A DNA stretch of 64,000 bases from assembly GCF_025566965.1 (NCBI RefSeq), contig NZ_JAOQJL010000013.1, positions 1 to 64,000 of the forward strand, read 5' to 3'. The notes under the pieces were generated by a model, which did no database searches, was not told the DNA's origin, and was given only the letters and a program-made list of their open reading frames with translations. Source of the DNA: Blautia_A ammoniilytica (GTDB taxonomy: Bacteria; Bacillota; Clostridia; Lachnospirales; Lachnospiraceae). The number at the start of each line of letters is the position of its first letter. Position 1 is the stretch's first letter. Below, piece by piece: positions 1 through 8,062 of this stretch. The translations under genes and the position numbers were made by a program.

Positions 1-120
1 CCGTATCCGGGCAAAAGAATCGCGGGACACGCGAGGATAGCTTGTAGATACTTGGCTCAGTAGAGCCATTGAGCAAGAAGCCCCCACTTCAAAATCTGAG
101 ATTTAAGTGGTGGGAGCATG
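1..120 (+). mobile_element. Right end of an IS200/IS605-type element (possible TnpB guide-RNA scaffold)
   Basis: Two compact stem-loops lie close together: GGCTC-agta-GAGCC at 54-67, and a longer one at 81-114 in which CCCCACTT pairs with AAGTGGTGGG around an inner AAATCT/AGATTT palindrome. A terminal hairpin of this CCCCAC...GTGGTGGGAGC kind is typical of the right end of IS200/IS605 elements, where it also forms the scaffold of the TnpB-associated RNA. No transposase or TnpB reading frame is visible; it would lie upstream of the window. If the assignment is right, the bases just after about 120 would be the natural guide. Assigned from family resemblance only. Confidence 0.5.
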
Positions 121-199
121 TCACTTGTCTGATATAATAGTTCCTTAGTAATGTGGCCGACAGGTAATATTGCTGTCTAATCTAATAACGAAACAGCAC

Positions 200-255
200 T
201 GGTATAAAATTGGAAACGACACAAGTGTATGCTTGATAACGAACAACACAAGTGT
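200..255 (+). promoter_or_regulatory. Extended -10 promoter with two copies of a 10-bp palindrome
   Basis: TGgTATAAA at 200-208 fits an extended -10 box; no good -35 is seen. Just downstream the palindromic decamer ACACAAGTGT occurs twice, at 219-228 and 246-255, 27 bp apart centre to centre. Both copies lie between the predicted transcription start and the ribosome site of the DUF2798 gene, where a bound repressor would block transcription. A TetR- or MarR-type operator is a guess; no regulator gene is adjacent. Confidence 0.4.
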
Positions 256-293
256 CTTTTTTGTGCCCAAAATTAAAAAAGGAGAACAATTTT

Positions 294-752
294 ATGCCTA
301 AAACAAAGTTTCAAAATGTTATTTTTACTCTCATGATGGCCTTTCTCATGGTATATGTCATGATCTGCTACAACATTTCTCTGAACATCGGTGGAATGAG
401 TAATCAGGTATTTCTTATGGCTTTCGGCGAAATGAAAATCATGTGGCCAGTTGCATTTGTGTTGGAATTTTTTATTGTGGATAATCTGGCACATGTGCTT
501 GCATTCCGTATTGTAACACCAAAGGATAGACCGATTGTTATCACAATTGCGATTTCTGTTATGATTATTTGCATTATGTGTCCAATTATGAGCTTAATCG
601 CTACAATATTATTTAAAAATGCCGGATCCCAGTTTATTGCTGTATGGATACAGACAACCTTTATGAATTTTCCTGTAGCTTTTTTCTGGCAGCTCATGTA
701 TTGTGGGCCATTGATCCGCTTTATTTTTACAAAAATATTTCCAGAAAAATAA
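294..752 (+). CDS. DUF2798 family membrane protein
   Basis: This is a 152-residue, very hydrophobic protein with about four membrane segments arranged as two similar halves (each with an F-N-x-x-V/F-A-F-like stretch before a charged turn), the pattern of DUF2798 proteins. Function is unknown; family members are small inner-membrane proteins often under repressor control. The start at 294 is chosen because AAAGGAGAAC lies 8 bases upstream; an in-frame GTG at 252 has no ribosome site and would add a polar segment. The gene stands alone, with repeated palindromes in its leader and a two-way terminator behind it. Family call is moderately sure. Confidence 0.65.
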   Translation: MPKTKFQNVIFTLMMAFLMVYVMICYNISLNIGGMSNQVFLMAFGEMKIMWPVAFVLEFFIVDNLAHVLAFRIVTPKDRPIVITIAISVMIICIMCPIMSLIATILFKNAGSQFIAVWIQTTFMNFPVAFFWQLMYCGPLIRFIFTKIFPEK

Positions 753-802
753 GACACATTTCTGATTTGATGTCAGTCAGATTAGGGGATAATCAGTGAT
801 AT

Positions 803-862
803 AAAAAAAGATCCTGCACGGAGCACAGGGATAATAATCTCTGTACGTGTCAGGATCTTTTA
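803..862. terminator. Bidirectional rho-independent terminator
   Basis: A long stem, AAAAGATCCTG-CACG paired with CGTG-T-CAGGATCTTTT, carries an A-run on the left and a T-run on the right. It can therefore end transcription of the DUF2798 gene on the plus strand and of the convergent secreted-protein gene on the minus strand. Confidence 0.85.
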
Positions 863-944
863 ATATTTGCGGGAAAACACAAATATAGTAGTAATCTGCA
901 TTATTGCTTATGAATCTATATACTGCATTTCCCTACAGAAATAT

Positions 945-2609
945 TTATTCAGCAGTGTCACCAATTGCAGTATCATCGTCTGCTGCGGTGTCATCTTCAA
1001 AAGTATCATCCATAGTGTCAGTATCTGCATCTGTGGTATCAGAAGAGCCATTTACCAGAGTGTCAAAGAAATCAGCTGGCATTCCTGCATCTGTCAGGTT
1101 CTGCAAAATGGTGTCAAGGCTCATAGAGGAAGCAAATGCATCACCGTCTTCATCATTGTCTACATCATAGATAGGATCCATCTCAGAAGGATCTACAAAG
1201 GTCACAGGATCTGCATCATGAACCTGGGCAGACAGGGTGGCCAGAGGAGTACCGCTCATGGAAAGATCCAGCGCAAAGTTCATACCGTCTAAAGTCAGTT
1301 TGATACCGAAAGCGCTGACAGTCTCATAAGTAGAATCATCCATGTCGCCCTGGAAAATGGAAAGGTCATAAGAACCATGAACAAGACCTTCGGTTTTCAG
1401 GGATTCTGTATCATAGTCTGAAACAGTAATGCCAAGGATCGGCTGAGAGTCAACAGAAAGCTCATAGTAACCATTCAAGGTACCATCTGTTACCTGACCG
1501 CTTCCTACGATGTCGATACTGCTGTCGTCCAAACCTGCATGTAAACGGTATCCTGCATTGTCTCCGTCTGTTGGAGTCTGATACAGGAAAAATGGATGTG
1601 AGCCCTCTTCATCAGTATAGGAAAGCTCATGTCCCACTACATTATCATCACTGTCAATCCAGATTTTGGAGGTAAAGCTCTGGGTGATATCCTCTGTTGA
1701 CATATCCTCAGACTGAAGAGCATCCAGAACTTCATCCAGACTGCTCTGGAAATCGTCATATGTATAGTCTGCATCTGGTGCAAGAATAGCTGCAGATTCA
1801 AAAATAGATTTGAAATCTTCGTCATCCTTCAGCGCTTCTACTATATCTGTTAAAGCAGGAAGAAGATTCTCTCCGGAAATAGTGCCTTCCATGGTAGTAC
1901 AGTCTACGCTGACCGTATCAACAGAAAGTGTCTCACTGCCACTTGCTGCTTCTGCTGCGTGATCTACAGCAATAGACAGATATTTATCAATCATATTGGA
2001 AATTGTGTCAGCTTCAGGCATGGACTCCTGGAATTTCATCATAGCATCCATGTATTCGGTAAGGTTCTCTGTATCTACCGGAAGATCGTCTGTTACAGAA
2101 ATACCCAGGTCGTCTGCTGCGTCTTCAGCTGCTTCTGCTTCTTCCTGGGCAGCACTGTTGGCATTGACTTTGATATAACCATCAATAAGTTCCGGAATGC
2201 TCATATATATGTCCATTGTGGACATATCCATATACAACTGTGCAGAGCAGATCTCTTTGTCGTTTACTTTTAAGGTAAGGTCTTCTCCTAACCTGGATGC
2301 TTCAAGGGTAACATCGCCATTAATGCCGATGGAATCCAGCCAGGAAAGATCTACAGGTAAAAATGCACTGAGAAGTGACTTTGCCCCATCTTCTAACTTC
2401 AGGGAGAAATCCACACCCTGTCCTTCATAAGCTTTTTTGCTTGACTCCAGGCTCTTGTCATAAACCGCACGGAAAGTTTCAAGGGCATTATCCAGTGCTG
2501 ATTTTTCGGCGTCAGCGTAGGAATCAGCAGCAAGTACATTGTACGGTACTGTGGAAATGCCAAGGATTGCAGCAGAAGCCAATGCTGCTATTTTTTTCAT
2601 TTTTTTCAT
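945..2609 (-). CDS. Large secreted acidic protein of unknown function
   Basis: The product is about 554 residues. It starts with a classic signal peptide (MKKMKK, a hydrophobic core, cleavage near VLAADS), has a long middle region rich in Asp, Ser and Thr with repeated beta-like LTLKV and LDGMNFALDLS segments, and ends in a D/T-rich tail of about 35 residues. No lipobox, LPXTG or membrane anchor is visible, so it is probably secreted. The start at 2609 is preferred over 2657 because the ribosome site TGGAGGT sits just before it and the signal peptide begins there. It is monocistronic and convergent with the DUF2798 gene. I do not recognise the family; the even, beta-rich middle could suggest a LolA/LppX-like or substrate-binding fold, but that is weak. 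Confidence 0.75.
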   Translation of the reverse strand: MKKMKKIAALASAAILGISTVPYNVLAADSYADAEKSALDNALETFRAVYDKSLESSKKAYEGQGVDFSLKLEDGAKSLLSAFLPVDLSWLDSIGINGDVTLEASRLGEDLTLKVNDKEICSAQLYMDMSTMDIYMSIPELIDGYIKVNANSAAQEEAEAAEDAADDLGISVTDDLPVDTENLTEYMDAMMKFQESMPEADTISNMIDKYLSIAVDHAAEAASGSETLSVDTVSVDCTTMEGTISGENLLPALTDIVEALKDDEDFKSIFESAAILAPDADYTYDDFQSSLDEVLDALQSEDMSTEDITQSFTSKIWIDSDDNVVGHELSYTDEEGSHPFFLYQTPTDGDNAGYRLHAGLDDSSIDIVGSGQVTDGTLNGYYELSVDSQPILGITVSDYDTESLKTEGLVHGSYDLSIFQGDMDDSTYETVSAFGIKLTLDGMNFALDLSMSGTPLATLSAQVHDADPVTFVDPSEMDPIYDVDNDEDGDAFASSMSLDTILQNLTDAGMPADFFDTLVNGSSDTTDADTDTMDDTFEDDTAADDDTAIGDTAE

Positions 2610-2853
2610 AGATACCTCCATTTTATAAACATTGAGTGATGTATTGGCAGAGAACATCGGCTATGATCCGTCTGCCATATCTCATGATTGAGTGATAGAA
2701 TCTGTGTTTTATTTCATCAGTTTATGCAGATTCATAGATTTATCTTACCATATCTTTGAGCTTTATGCTACAGAAAAATCTGTAACAGCTGTCCATAATT
2801 ATATGGGAGAGTTAGATACAAAATGCTGCATAAAGAAATCTTTTTAAAATCTG

Positions 2854-2882
2854 TTGACAAGTATATTTGTTAATGTTATATT
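2854..2882 (+). promoter_or_regulatory. Strong sigma-A promoter of the XRE-DUF3169-M50-ABC operon
   Basis: A perfect TTGACA at 2854-2859 and TATATT at 2877-2882 are separated by 17 bp. The leader of about 115 bases that follows is extremely A-rich and leads to the GGGAGGA ribosome site of the XRE gene. The rest of the 2610-3002 gap holds no gene; a 10-bp direct repeat (ATTGAGTGAT at 2631 and 2687) lies upstream of the divergent secreted-protein gene. Confidence 0.75.
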
Positions 2883-2897
2883 GGATGACAAAAAAAG

Positions 2898-2912
2898 TTG
2901 TCAAAATGACAA
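2898..2912. promoter_or_regulatory. Candidate operator, inverted repeat
   Basis: TTGTCA-aaa-TGACAA is a perfect 6-bp inverted repeat about 16 bases past the -10 box. The same TGACA core recurs in the -35 box and at 2885. It is a plausible autoregulatory site for the XRE-type regulator encoded just downstream; this is an inference from position. Confidence 0.45.
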
Positions 2913-3002
2913 AAATACAAGTCATGTATAGAAGACAACAAAAGGAACAAAAGAAACAAAAGAACAAAAGACCAACAAAAGAAAAGGAAGGGAGGAATAT
3001 GA

Positions 3003-3221
3003 ATGCCGTTGGTGAATCACCTGAAGGAACAAAGAGCCAGACTTGGGATCAATCAGGCGCAAATGGGGAAGCTTGCAGGAGTATCCCGACAGACCATCAG
3101 CCTGATCGAAAGAGGCGACTATTCCCCATCGGTAACACTTGCCCTGAAGCTGGCACAGATCTGTCAGGTTCAGGTGGAGGATATATTCAGCTATTTGGAG
3201 GATGAAGATGAAGAAAGATAA
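3003..3221 (+). CDS. XRE-family HTH transcriptional regulator (short type)
   Basis: This is a 72-residue protein consisting almost wholly of one Cro/C1-type helix-turn-helix (LKEQRARLGINQAQMGKLAG followed by VSRQTISLIERGDYSPS). It belongs to the short YozG-like class that often precedes DUF3169 or other small membrane-protein genes. It lacks a sensing domain, so control probably comes through a partner or through its own level. ATG at 3003 is 7 bases past GGAGG. An overlapping frame from 2867 is discarded because it starts in the leader and has no family features. The gene overlaps the next one by 14 nt, indicating translational coupling. Confidence 0.9.
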   Translation: MPLVNHLKEQRARLGINQAQMGKLAGVSRQTISLIERGDYSPSVTLALKLAQICQVQVEDIFSYLEDEDEER

Positions 3222-4020
3222 AGTAAATAAAAGAAAGATGAATACCTATTTGAAATATGGGCTGATCATGCTGGCGGCAATGATCTTTGGAGGTTTTCTT
3301 GGCGGCGGGATGAGCTATCTGAATCATGGTGCGCCATTGGGACAAACCATCCAGGATGCAGCACAGATGCTGGTTTTGGGAATCCGTGAAAGGATGTTTT
3401 TTATCCTTCTGATCCTGTTTGTTGTTTGTATTATCTGGAATGAATGGGCACTGCATCAGATGAAAGCAATCGAACAGCGGTTGGAAGGCGTGGAGGAAGA
3501 AGAGGAGAATGATCGGTTGGAGTATGACCTGGACCGGATCTATGGCATTACCAATATTGTACATAATATTTTTATGATCCTGGACATTCTGATTTTAAGC
3601 ACTAGCTATTCCGCTCATTATATTGATACAGTGGAAGACTGGCAGGCATATTTTTGGTTAGCAGGGATGGTAGTTTTTGTAATTACTTTTTTATATATTG
3701 GTATTGGCCAGATCAGGGTAATTAAGCGTATCCAGAGGATTTATCCTCAGAAGAAAGGGGATCCGGCATCAAGGAAGTTTGCCCGGCAATGGCTGGAGAG
3801 CTGTGACGAGGCCGAAAAGGAAGCCATTTACCAGGGCAGCTACAAGGCCTATATGTGTATTATCAGGCTGCTTCCCATCCTGACAGCGTTGGCGATGGTA
3901 TTCCAGATGATCTGGAATACAGGGATCATGGCAATCGTAATGCTGGCAATTGTCTGGATGGTGGTGAGCATCACCTACTGTAAAGGTTGTATGATGAAAA
4001 AGGGAGAGAAGCTTCGATAA
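3208..4020 (+). CDS. DUF3169 family membrane protein
   Basis: The protein has about 270 residues and six hydrophobic segments: two near the N-terminus (LIMLAAMIFGGFLGGG and MFFILLILFVVCIIW), a charged acidic loop (VEEEEENDRLEYDLDRIYG), two in the middle and two at the end. The pattern, length and position just after a short XRE regulator match the DUF3169 family, whose function is unknown. The start at 3208 is 6 bases after GGAGG; ATG at 3202 is too close to that site. It is the second gene of an operon that continues with an M50 protease and an ABC exporter, so a role in sensing or protecting against a membrane-active compound is possible but unproven. Confidence 0.75.
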   Translation: MKKDKVNKRKMNTYLKYGLIMLAAMIFGGFLGGGMSYLNHGAPLGQTIQDAAQMLVLGIRERMFFILLILFVVCIIWNEWALHQMKAIEQRLEGVEEEEENDRLEYDLDRIYGITNIVHNIFMILDILILSTSYSAHYIDTVEDWQAYFWLAGMVVFVITFLYIGIGQIRVIKRIQRIYPQKKGDPASRKFARQWLESCDEAEKEAIYQGSYKAYMCIIRLLPILTALAMVFQMIWNTGIMAIVMLAIVWMVVSITYCKGCMMKKGEKLR

Positions 4021-4070
4021 GCGGCAATCATGGGTATTAACCATAAATATATTGTAGGAAGGAAAAAGGA

Positions 4071-5282
4071 ATGAAAAAGAAAAATAAAAAGAAATGGCTG
4101 TCTACGTTTGTAGGTGGATTGCTTGGATTTGCTGTGGGTGCAGCAGGCGGTCTTCTAATGGTTAAGATAGCGGATAAAACCGACAGTATTAGAAATGGGG
4201 GCATGTGGACATTTGTGCTGAATATTTTGATCATGCTGGGGGCAATTTATGCCAGTATGTTTTTACATATTCTGGTACATGAAGGAGGTCATCTGGTATT
4301 CGGCATGCTCACCGGATATAAGTTTAATTCTTTCAGGATCGGGAGCAGGATCCTGTTAAAAACAGAGCAAGGACTTCGATGGAAGAAGCTGCATATCCAG
4401 GGGACGGCCGGGCAGTGCCTGCTGGATCCACCGGAGCTGATCAATGGAAGAATGCCGTATGTGTTGTACAATCTGGGCGGTGTTTTGATGAATTTTCTGG
4501 TGTCCCTGATCTGTCTTGTGATCAGTCTGGCACTTTGGAAACCGCATCCATATGGGGCAGAATGTTTCCTGATCATTGCCTTAATGGGGTGCGCTTTTAT
4601 ACTTTTGAATGGAATTCCTGCAGTTATGGGTGGAATGCCTAATGATGGTTATAATGCCTGGACGATCCGAAAGTTTCCAGGGGCTTTGCGTGCCTTCAGA
4701 ATCCAGATGCAGATCAACCAGGAGGTTTCCAGAGGCAGAAGGCTGAAAGAACTGCCGGAGGAATGGTTTCAGATGCCGTCAGATGAAGATATGCAAAATC
4801 CTTTGTCTGCTGCAATTGGGGTTTTTGTATGCAACAGGCTGATGGATGAACATAGATTTGAAGAAGCAGATCATCAGATAGAAAAGCTGCTGCACACTGA
4901 AAACGGGATCATTGACCTGCACAGAAAGCTGTTAGCTTGTGATGGGATTCTGTGCCAGCTGTTGGGAGAGAGAAATGAAGAAGCTCTGGATGGACTTCTG
5001 GATAAAGAACAGCAGAAGTTTATGAAAGCCTTTGGGAAAAGTCTTCTGTCTGTGACACGCACCCAGTATGGACTTGCGCTTTTAAAGGACCAGGACACGG
5101 AAAAGGGAGAGGAGCTTCGGAAGAGGTTTGAAAAACAGGCAAAAGTATATCCATATGAATCCGATATTCAGTCTGAAAGAGAACTGATGGATCAGATAGA
5201 TATAAGCTTCAAAGAGCAAACAGGGCAGATGATCGGCCCGGAAAAGGAGATTACGTATGAAACTGGAAGTAAGAGATCTTAG
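4071..5282 (+). CDS. M50-like intramembrane metalloprotease with C-terminal cytoplasmic region
   Basis: This 403-residue membrane protein carries the zinc motif HEGGH at residues 70-74 inside a hydrophobic segment, an NLGGVLMNF stretch at 134-142 and an NDGYN motif at 191-195. The last replaces the usual NPDG/LDG third zinc ligand of site-2 proteases. The final 200 residues are soluble, helical and unlike the PDZ region of RseP. M50 enzymes cleave membrane-embedded or membrane-near peptides. The gene lies between DUF3169 and a NatA-like ATPase and overlaps the latter by 26 nt, so it may act on the exporter or on the peptide it handles. Protease fold is fairly sure; substrate is unknown. Confidence 0.75.
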   Translation: MKKKNKKKWLSTFVGGLLGFAVGAAGGLLMVKIADKTDSIRNGGMWTFVLNILIMLGAIYASMFLHILVHEGGHLVFGMLTGYKFNSFRIGSRILLKTEQGLRWKKLHIQGTAGQCLLDPPELINGRMPYVLYNLGGVLMNFLVSLICLVISLALWKPHPYGAECFLIIALMGCAFILLNGIPAVMGGMPNDGYNAWTIRKFPGALRAFRIQMQINQEVSRGRRLKELPEEWFQMPSDEDMQNPLSAAIGVFVCNRLMDEHRFEEADHQIEKLLHTENGIIDLHRKLLACDGILCQLLGERNEEALDGLLDKEQQKFMKAFGKSLLSVTRTQYGLALLKDQDTEKGEELRKRFEKQAKVYPYESDIQSERELMDQIDISFKEQTGQMIGPEKEITYETGSKRS

Positions 5283-6174
5283 AAAAAGCTTTGGCGGAAA
5301 TGAAGTGCTGCATGGAATTTCTTTTTCTGTGGAAAGCGGAAATGCACTGGGGCTGCTGGGACGGAACGGAGCCGGGAAAACAACCACCATCCGTATTCTT
5401 ATGAACGTATTTAAGGGAAATGCAGGGGCAGTTCTGCTGGATGGCAAGCCATTTGACCCGGCAAAGCACCAGATTGGATATATGCCAGAGGAGAGAGGAT
5501 TATACCCAAAGAAAACCGTTAGTGAACAGCTGATATATCTTGGAATGCTTCGTGGCCTAAGCGCAAAGAAAGCCAAGGAAAATATGAAAAAATGGCTGGC
5601 TAAAATGGAAGTGTCAGAGTATGAGAACCGGAAGCTGGAAACTCTTTCAAAAGGAAATCAGCAGAAGGTACAGCTGGCGCAGACCCTGATCACAGATCCA
5701 AAGATCATTATCCTGGATGAACCTTTTTCAGGGTTGGATCCGGTAAATTCCCAGATCCTGAAAGATGTGATCAGTGAACAGATCCAGCAGGGAAAGCTGG
5801 TGATTTTTTCCAGCCATCAGATGAGTTATGTAGAGGAATTCTGCCAGCAGATCGCCATCCTGAATCATGGGGATGTGGTTTTGTCCGGAGAACTGAAGGA
5901 GATCAAAAGGGAGTTTGGGCGGGACCGCCTGGTGGTATCCAGTCTTGAAGAAACACCAGAGGAACTGGCACACAGATTACGTGATACTTTTGCTGATCTT
6001 CTTGAAGTAGAAAAGGTACAGAAGGATCGTCTGATCATCAGGAAAAAAGCTTCAGATGCAAAGCTTAAGATCCTGGAAAGGCTTGTAGAGCAAGATGTGG
6101 ATCTGGAATTTTTCGGCATGTATGAGCCGTCTTTGAACGACATTTTTGTGGAGAAAGCAGGTGACGAGGCATGA
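5257..6174 (+). CDS. ABC transporter ATP-binding protein, NatA type
   Basis: A 305-residue ATPase with Walker A GRNGAGKT at residues 35-42, the signature LSKGNQQ, Walker B IIILDEP, and SSHQM as the H-loop. The C-terminal 80 residues (EEFGR-like region through FVEKAGDEA) fit the DUF4162 extension of sodium/drug exporters. It starts inside the end of the M50 gene with its own GGAGA ribosome site and overlaps the permease gene by ATGA, so all five genes from 3003 to 7400 look co-transcribed and coupled. It powers the permease encoded next. The cargo could be an ion, peptide or antibiotic; the sequence does not decide. Confidence 0.9.
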   Translation: MKLEVRDLRKSFGGNEVLHGISFSVESGNALGLLGRNGAGKTTTIRILMNVFKGNAGAVLLDGKPFDPAKHQIGYMPEERGLYPKKTVSEQLIYLGMLRGLSAKKAKENMKKWLAKMEVSEYENRKLETLSKGNQQKVQLAQTLITDPKIIILDEPFSGLDPVNSQILKDVISEQIQQGKLVIFSSHQMSYVEEFCQQIAILNHGDVVLSGELKEIKREFGRDRLVVSSLEETPEELAHRLRDTFADLLEVEKVQKDRLIIRKKASDAKLKILERLVEQDVDLEFFGMYEPSLNDIFVEKAGDEA

Positions 6175-7400
6175 AAAAATTTTGGACTATATTAAGGTTT
6201 GAGCTAAACAATTACTTTAAAAGTAAAGGGTTTCTGACGGCTACGATACTTTTTACCCTGGTGCTTATGGGTGTGATTATTGTTCCAACTATGGTTCCGG
6301 GGCTTTTGGGAGACGATAAAGTTTCTGAAAGCAGCACCGATTCAGGTGAACAGGCAGATACACTGGGTATTTGTGTGAAGACAGATCAGATTACAGACGT
6401 AGACAGCCTGCTTTCAGGTATGTGGGCGAATTGGGAAACATATCAGGATGAGAGCAGCCTGAAAAAGGCTGTAAAGGACCAGGATGTTCAGGCTGGTTTT
6501 ATCCTGAACAGTCTTTCAGATGTTTCCTATGTGGTAAATAATAAGGAACTGTATGACAGCTATCAGGATGCCTTTGTCAGCACACTGGAGGCTTATGAGA
6601 CACAGCAGTATCTGATGGCAAAAGGACTTTCAGAGGAAGAGATTGCAGCTGCTGAAAACATAAATATAAATGTTACTACAGATATTTTGGGAAAAGACAG
6701 TGCATCCAATTACGGATATACTTATATCCTGGTGTTCCTTGTATATTTCCTGATCATTTTTTATGGACAGATGATCGCAACATCCGTTACCTCCGAAAAA
6801 AGCAACCGTGCTATTGAGATCCTGGTAACAAGTGTAGATTCTAACAGTTTGATCTTTGGCAAGGTTTTGGCAGGTGCGCTTGCTGGCCTGGTCCAGGCAT
6901 TGGTGATCCTTGGTGGTTCATTTGGAGCATACGCAGCTGTTAAGGAAAAGTGGGGCGGGATCCTGGATCCTTTGTTTGATATTCCGGCCAGAGTATTTGT
7001 TGCTTATGCATTCTTTGCAATTGCAAGTTATCTGTTATACGCATTTTTGTTTGGGGCACTTGGAGCACTTGTTTCCAAGACAGAGGATATCAGCAAGGTA
7101 TCCGGACCAGTGACAATGCTTTATGTGATTTCCTTCCTGGCAGCTATTTTCGGAATGAATGACTGTGACGGGCTTATGATCAAAGTAGCTTCATTTATAC
7201 CATTTACCTCCGGAAATGCTATGTTCATCCGTGTGGCTATGGGCAGTGTGGCAGCTTGGGAGATTATCCTTTCCGGTGGACTTTTGGTTGCTTCCTGCGT
7301 ATTGGCCGGAGTGCTGGCTGCTAAACTGTTCCGGTATGGAACCCTTCATTATGGCAATCCTCTGAAGATCACAACTGCATTAAAAAATATGAAAATGTAA
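6171..7400 (+). CDS. ABC-2 type permease, NatB type
   Basis: This 409-residue permease has one N-terminal membrane helix, a large extracytoplasmic domain of about 150 residues (including SLSDVSYVVNNKELY), then five or six helices, the classic ABC2_membrane_3/NatB layout. The TSVTSEKSNRAIEILVTS motif at the start of the membrane block is characteristic of this family. It pairs with the ATPase, whose gene overlaps its own by 4 nt. It ends the XRE-DUF3169-M50-NatAB operon. Confidence 0.9.
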   Translation: MKKFWTILRFELNNYFKSKGFLTATILFTLVLMGVIIVPTMVPGLLGDDKVSESSTDSGEQADTLGICVKTDQITDVDSLLSGMWANWETYQDESSLKKAVKDQDVQAGFILNSLSDVSYVVNNKELYDSYQDAFVSTLEAYETQQYLMAKGLSEEEIAAAENININVTTDILGKDSASNYGYTYILVFLVYFLIIFYGQMIATSVTSEKSNRAIEILVTSVDSNSLIFGKVLAGALAGLVQALVILGGSFGAYAAVKEKWGGILDPLFDIPARVFVAYAFFAIASYLLYAFLFGALGALVSKTEDISKVSGPVTMLYVISFLAAIFGMNDCDGLMIKVASFIPFTSGNAMFIRVAMGSVAAWEIILSGGLLVASCVLAGVLAAKLFRYGTLHYGNPLKITTALKNMKM

Positions 7401-7443
7401 GGTATATATTGCTGAAATAAGCATATCCTGATAACAGAGTCAT

Positions 7444-7510
7444 GAAAGGGGATGCTGTAAGATCACGCAGATGTTTTAATCTGTTAAAAGATTTTACAGA
7501 CATCCCTTTC
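7444..7510 (+). terminator. Long stem-loop after the exporter operon, possible weak terminator
   Basis: GAAAGGGGATG-CTGTAA at 7444-7460 pairs with TTACAG-a-CATCCCTTTC at 7494-7510, with one bulged G and one unpaired A. There is no T-run after it (ATTAAAG follows), so termination is uncertain; it may protect the mRNA 3' end or attenuate the next gene. Confidence 0.45.
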
Positions 7511-7535
7511 ATTAAAGATCTGTGGAGGAAGGAAT

Positions 7536-7970
7536 ATGTGGGGATTTCTTGCAGCACTGTTGTCAGGAGCACTTATGAGTATACAGGGGGTATTTAATAC
7601 AGAAGTCACCAAACAATCCAGCCTTTGGGTATCTACCGGATGGGTGCAGCTTTCAGCATTTCTGGTATGTGTGGCAGCATGGTTTTTTTCGGGGAGAGAC
7701 AGTGTATCGGTTTTGTGGCAGGTCAGTCCTAAATATATGCTTCTTGGAGGCGTGATCGGAGCATTTATTACAGTGACCGTGATCCAGAGTATGGGAGCCC
7801 TTGGTCCGGCTAAGGCAGTTATGGTGATTGTTGTGTCTCAGCTGGCAGTTGCATATATGATTGAATTGTTGGGCATATTTGGTGTGGAAAAGCAGCCTTT
7901 TGAGTGGAGAAAGATTATGGGAATGCTGATCTGTGCAGCCGGAATCGTTATTTTTAAGTGGCAAAATTAA
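7536..7970 (+). CDS. DMT-family (YdcZ/DUF606-like) small transporter
   Basis: A 144-residue protein with five hydrophobic helices, beginning with GFLAALLSGALMSIQGVFN. This opening, together with the GGVIGAFITV segment in the middle and the short length, is typical of the DUF606/YdcZ branch of the drug/metabolite transporter superfamily. Such half-size members probably act as dimers. GGAGGAAGG lies just before ATG 7536. It stands alone between the NatAB operon and the ComEA-like gene. Substrate unknown. Confidence 0.8.
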   Translation: MWGFLAALLSGALMSIQGVFNTEVTKQSSLWVSTGWVQLSAFLVCVAAWFFSGRDSVSVLWQVSPKYMLLGGVIGAFITVTVIQSMGALGPAKAVMVIVVSQLAVAYMIELLGIFGVEKQPFEWRKIMGMLICAAGIVIFKWQN

Positions 7971-8062
7971 GAGATTGGTATTGTAAAAGTACAGATCTTT
8001 CGTTAAAATAAGAATGAGTAGCGGGGAGCCTGCCATGCTTTGTTATGGGAGGAGAACCGAAA

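Noticed and set aside
904..1292. Plus-strand frames over the end of the secreted-protein gene
   Set aside because: They are shadows of Ser/Asp-rich codons, with no ribosome site.
2867..3205. Frame overlapping the XRE gene
   Set aside because: It starts inside the promoter's -10 region and has Lys/Gln low-complexity sequence; the XRE frame has a complete helix-turn-helix.
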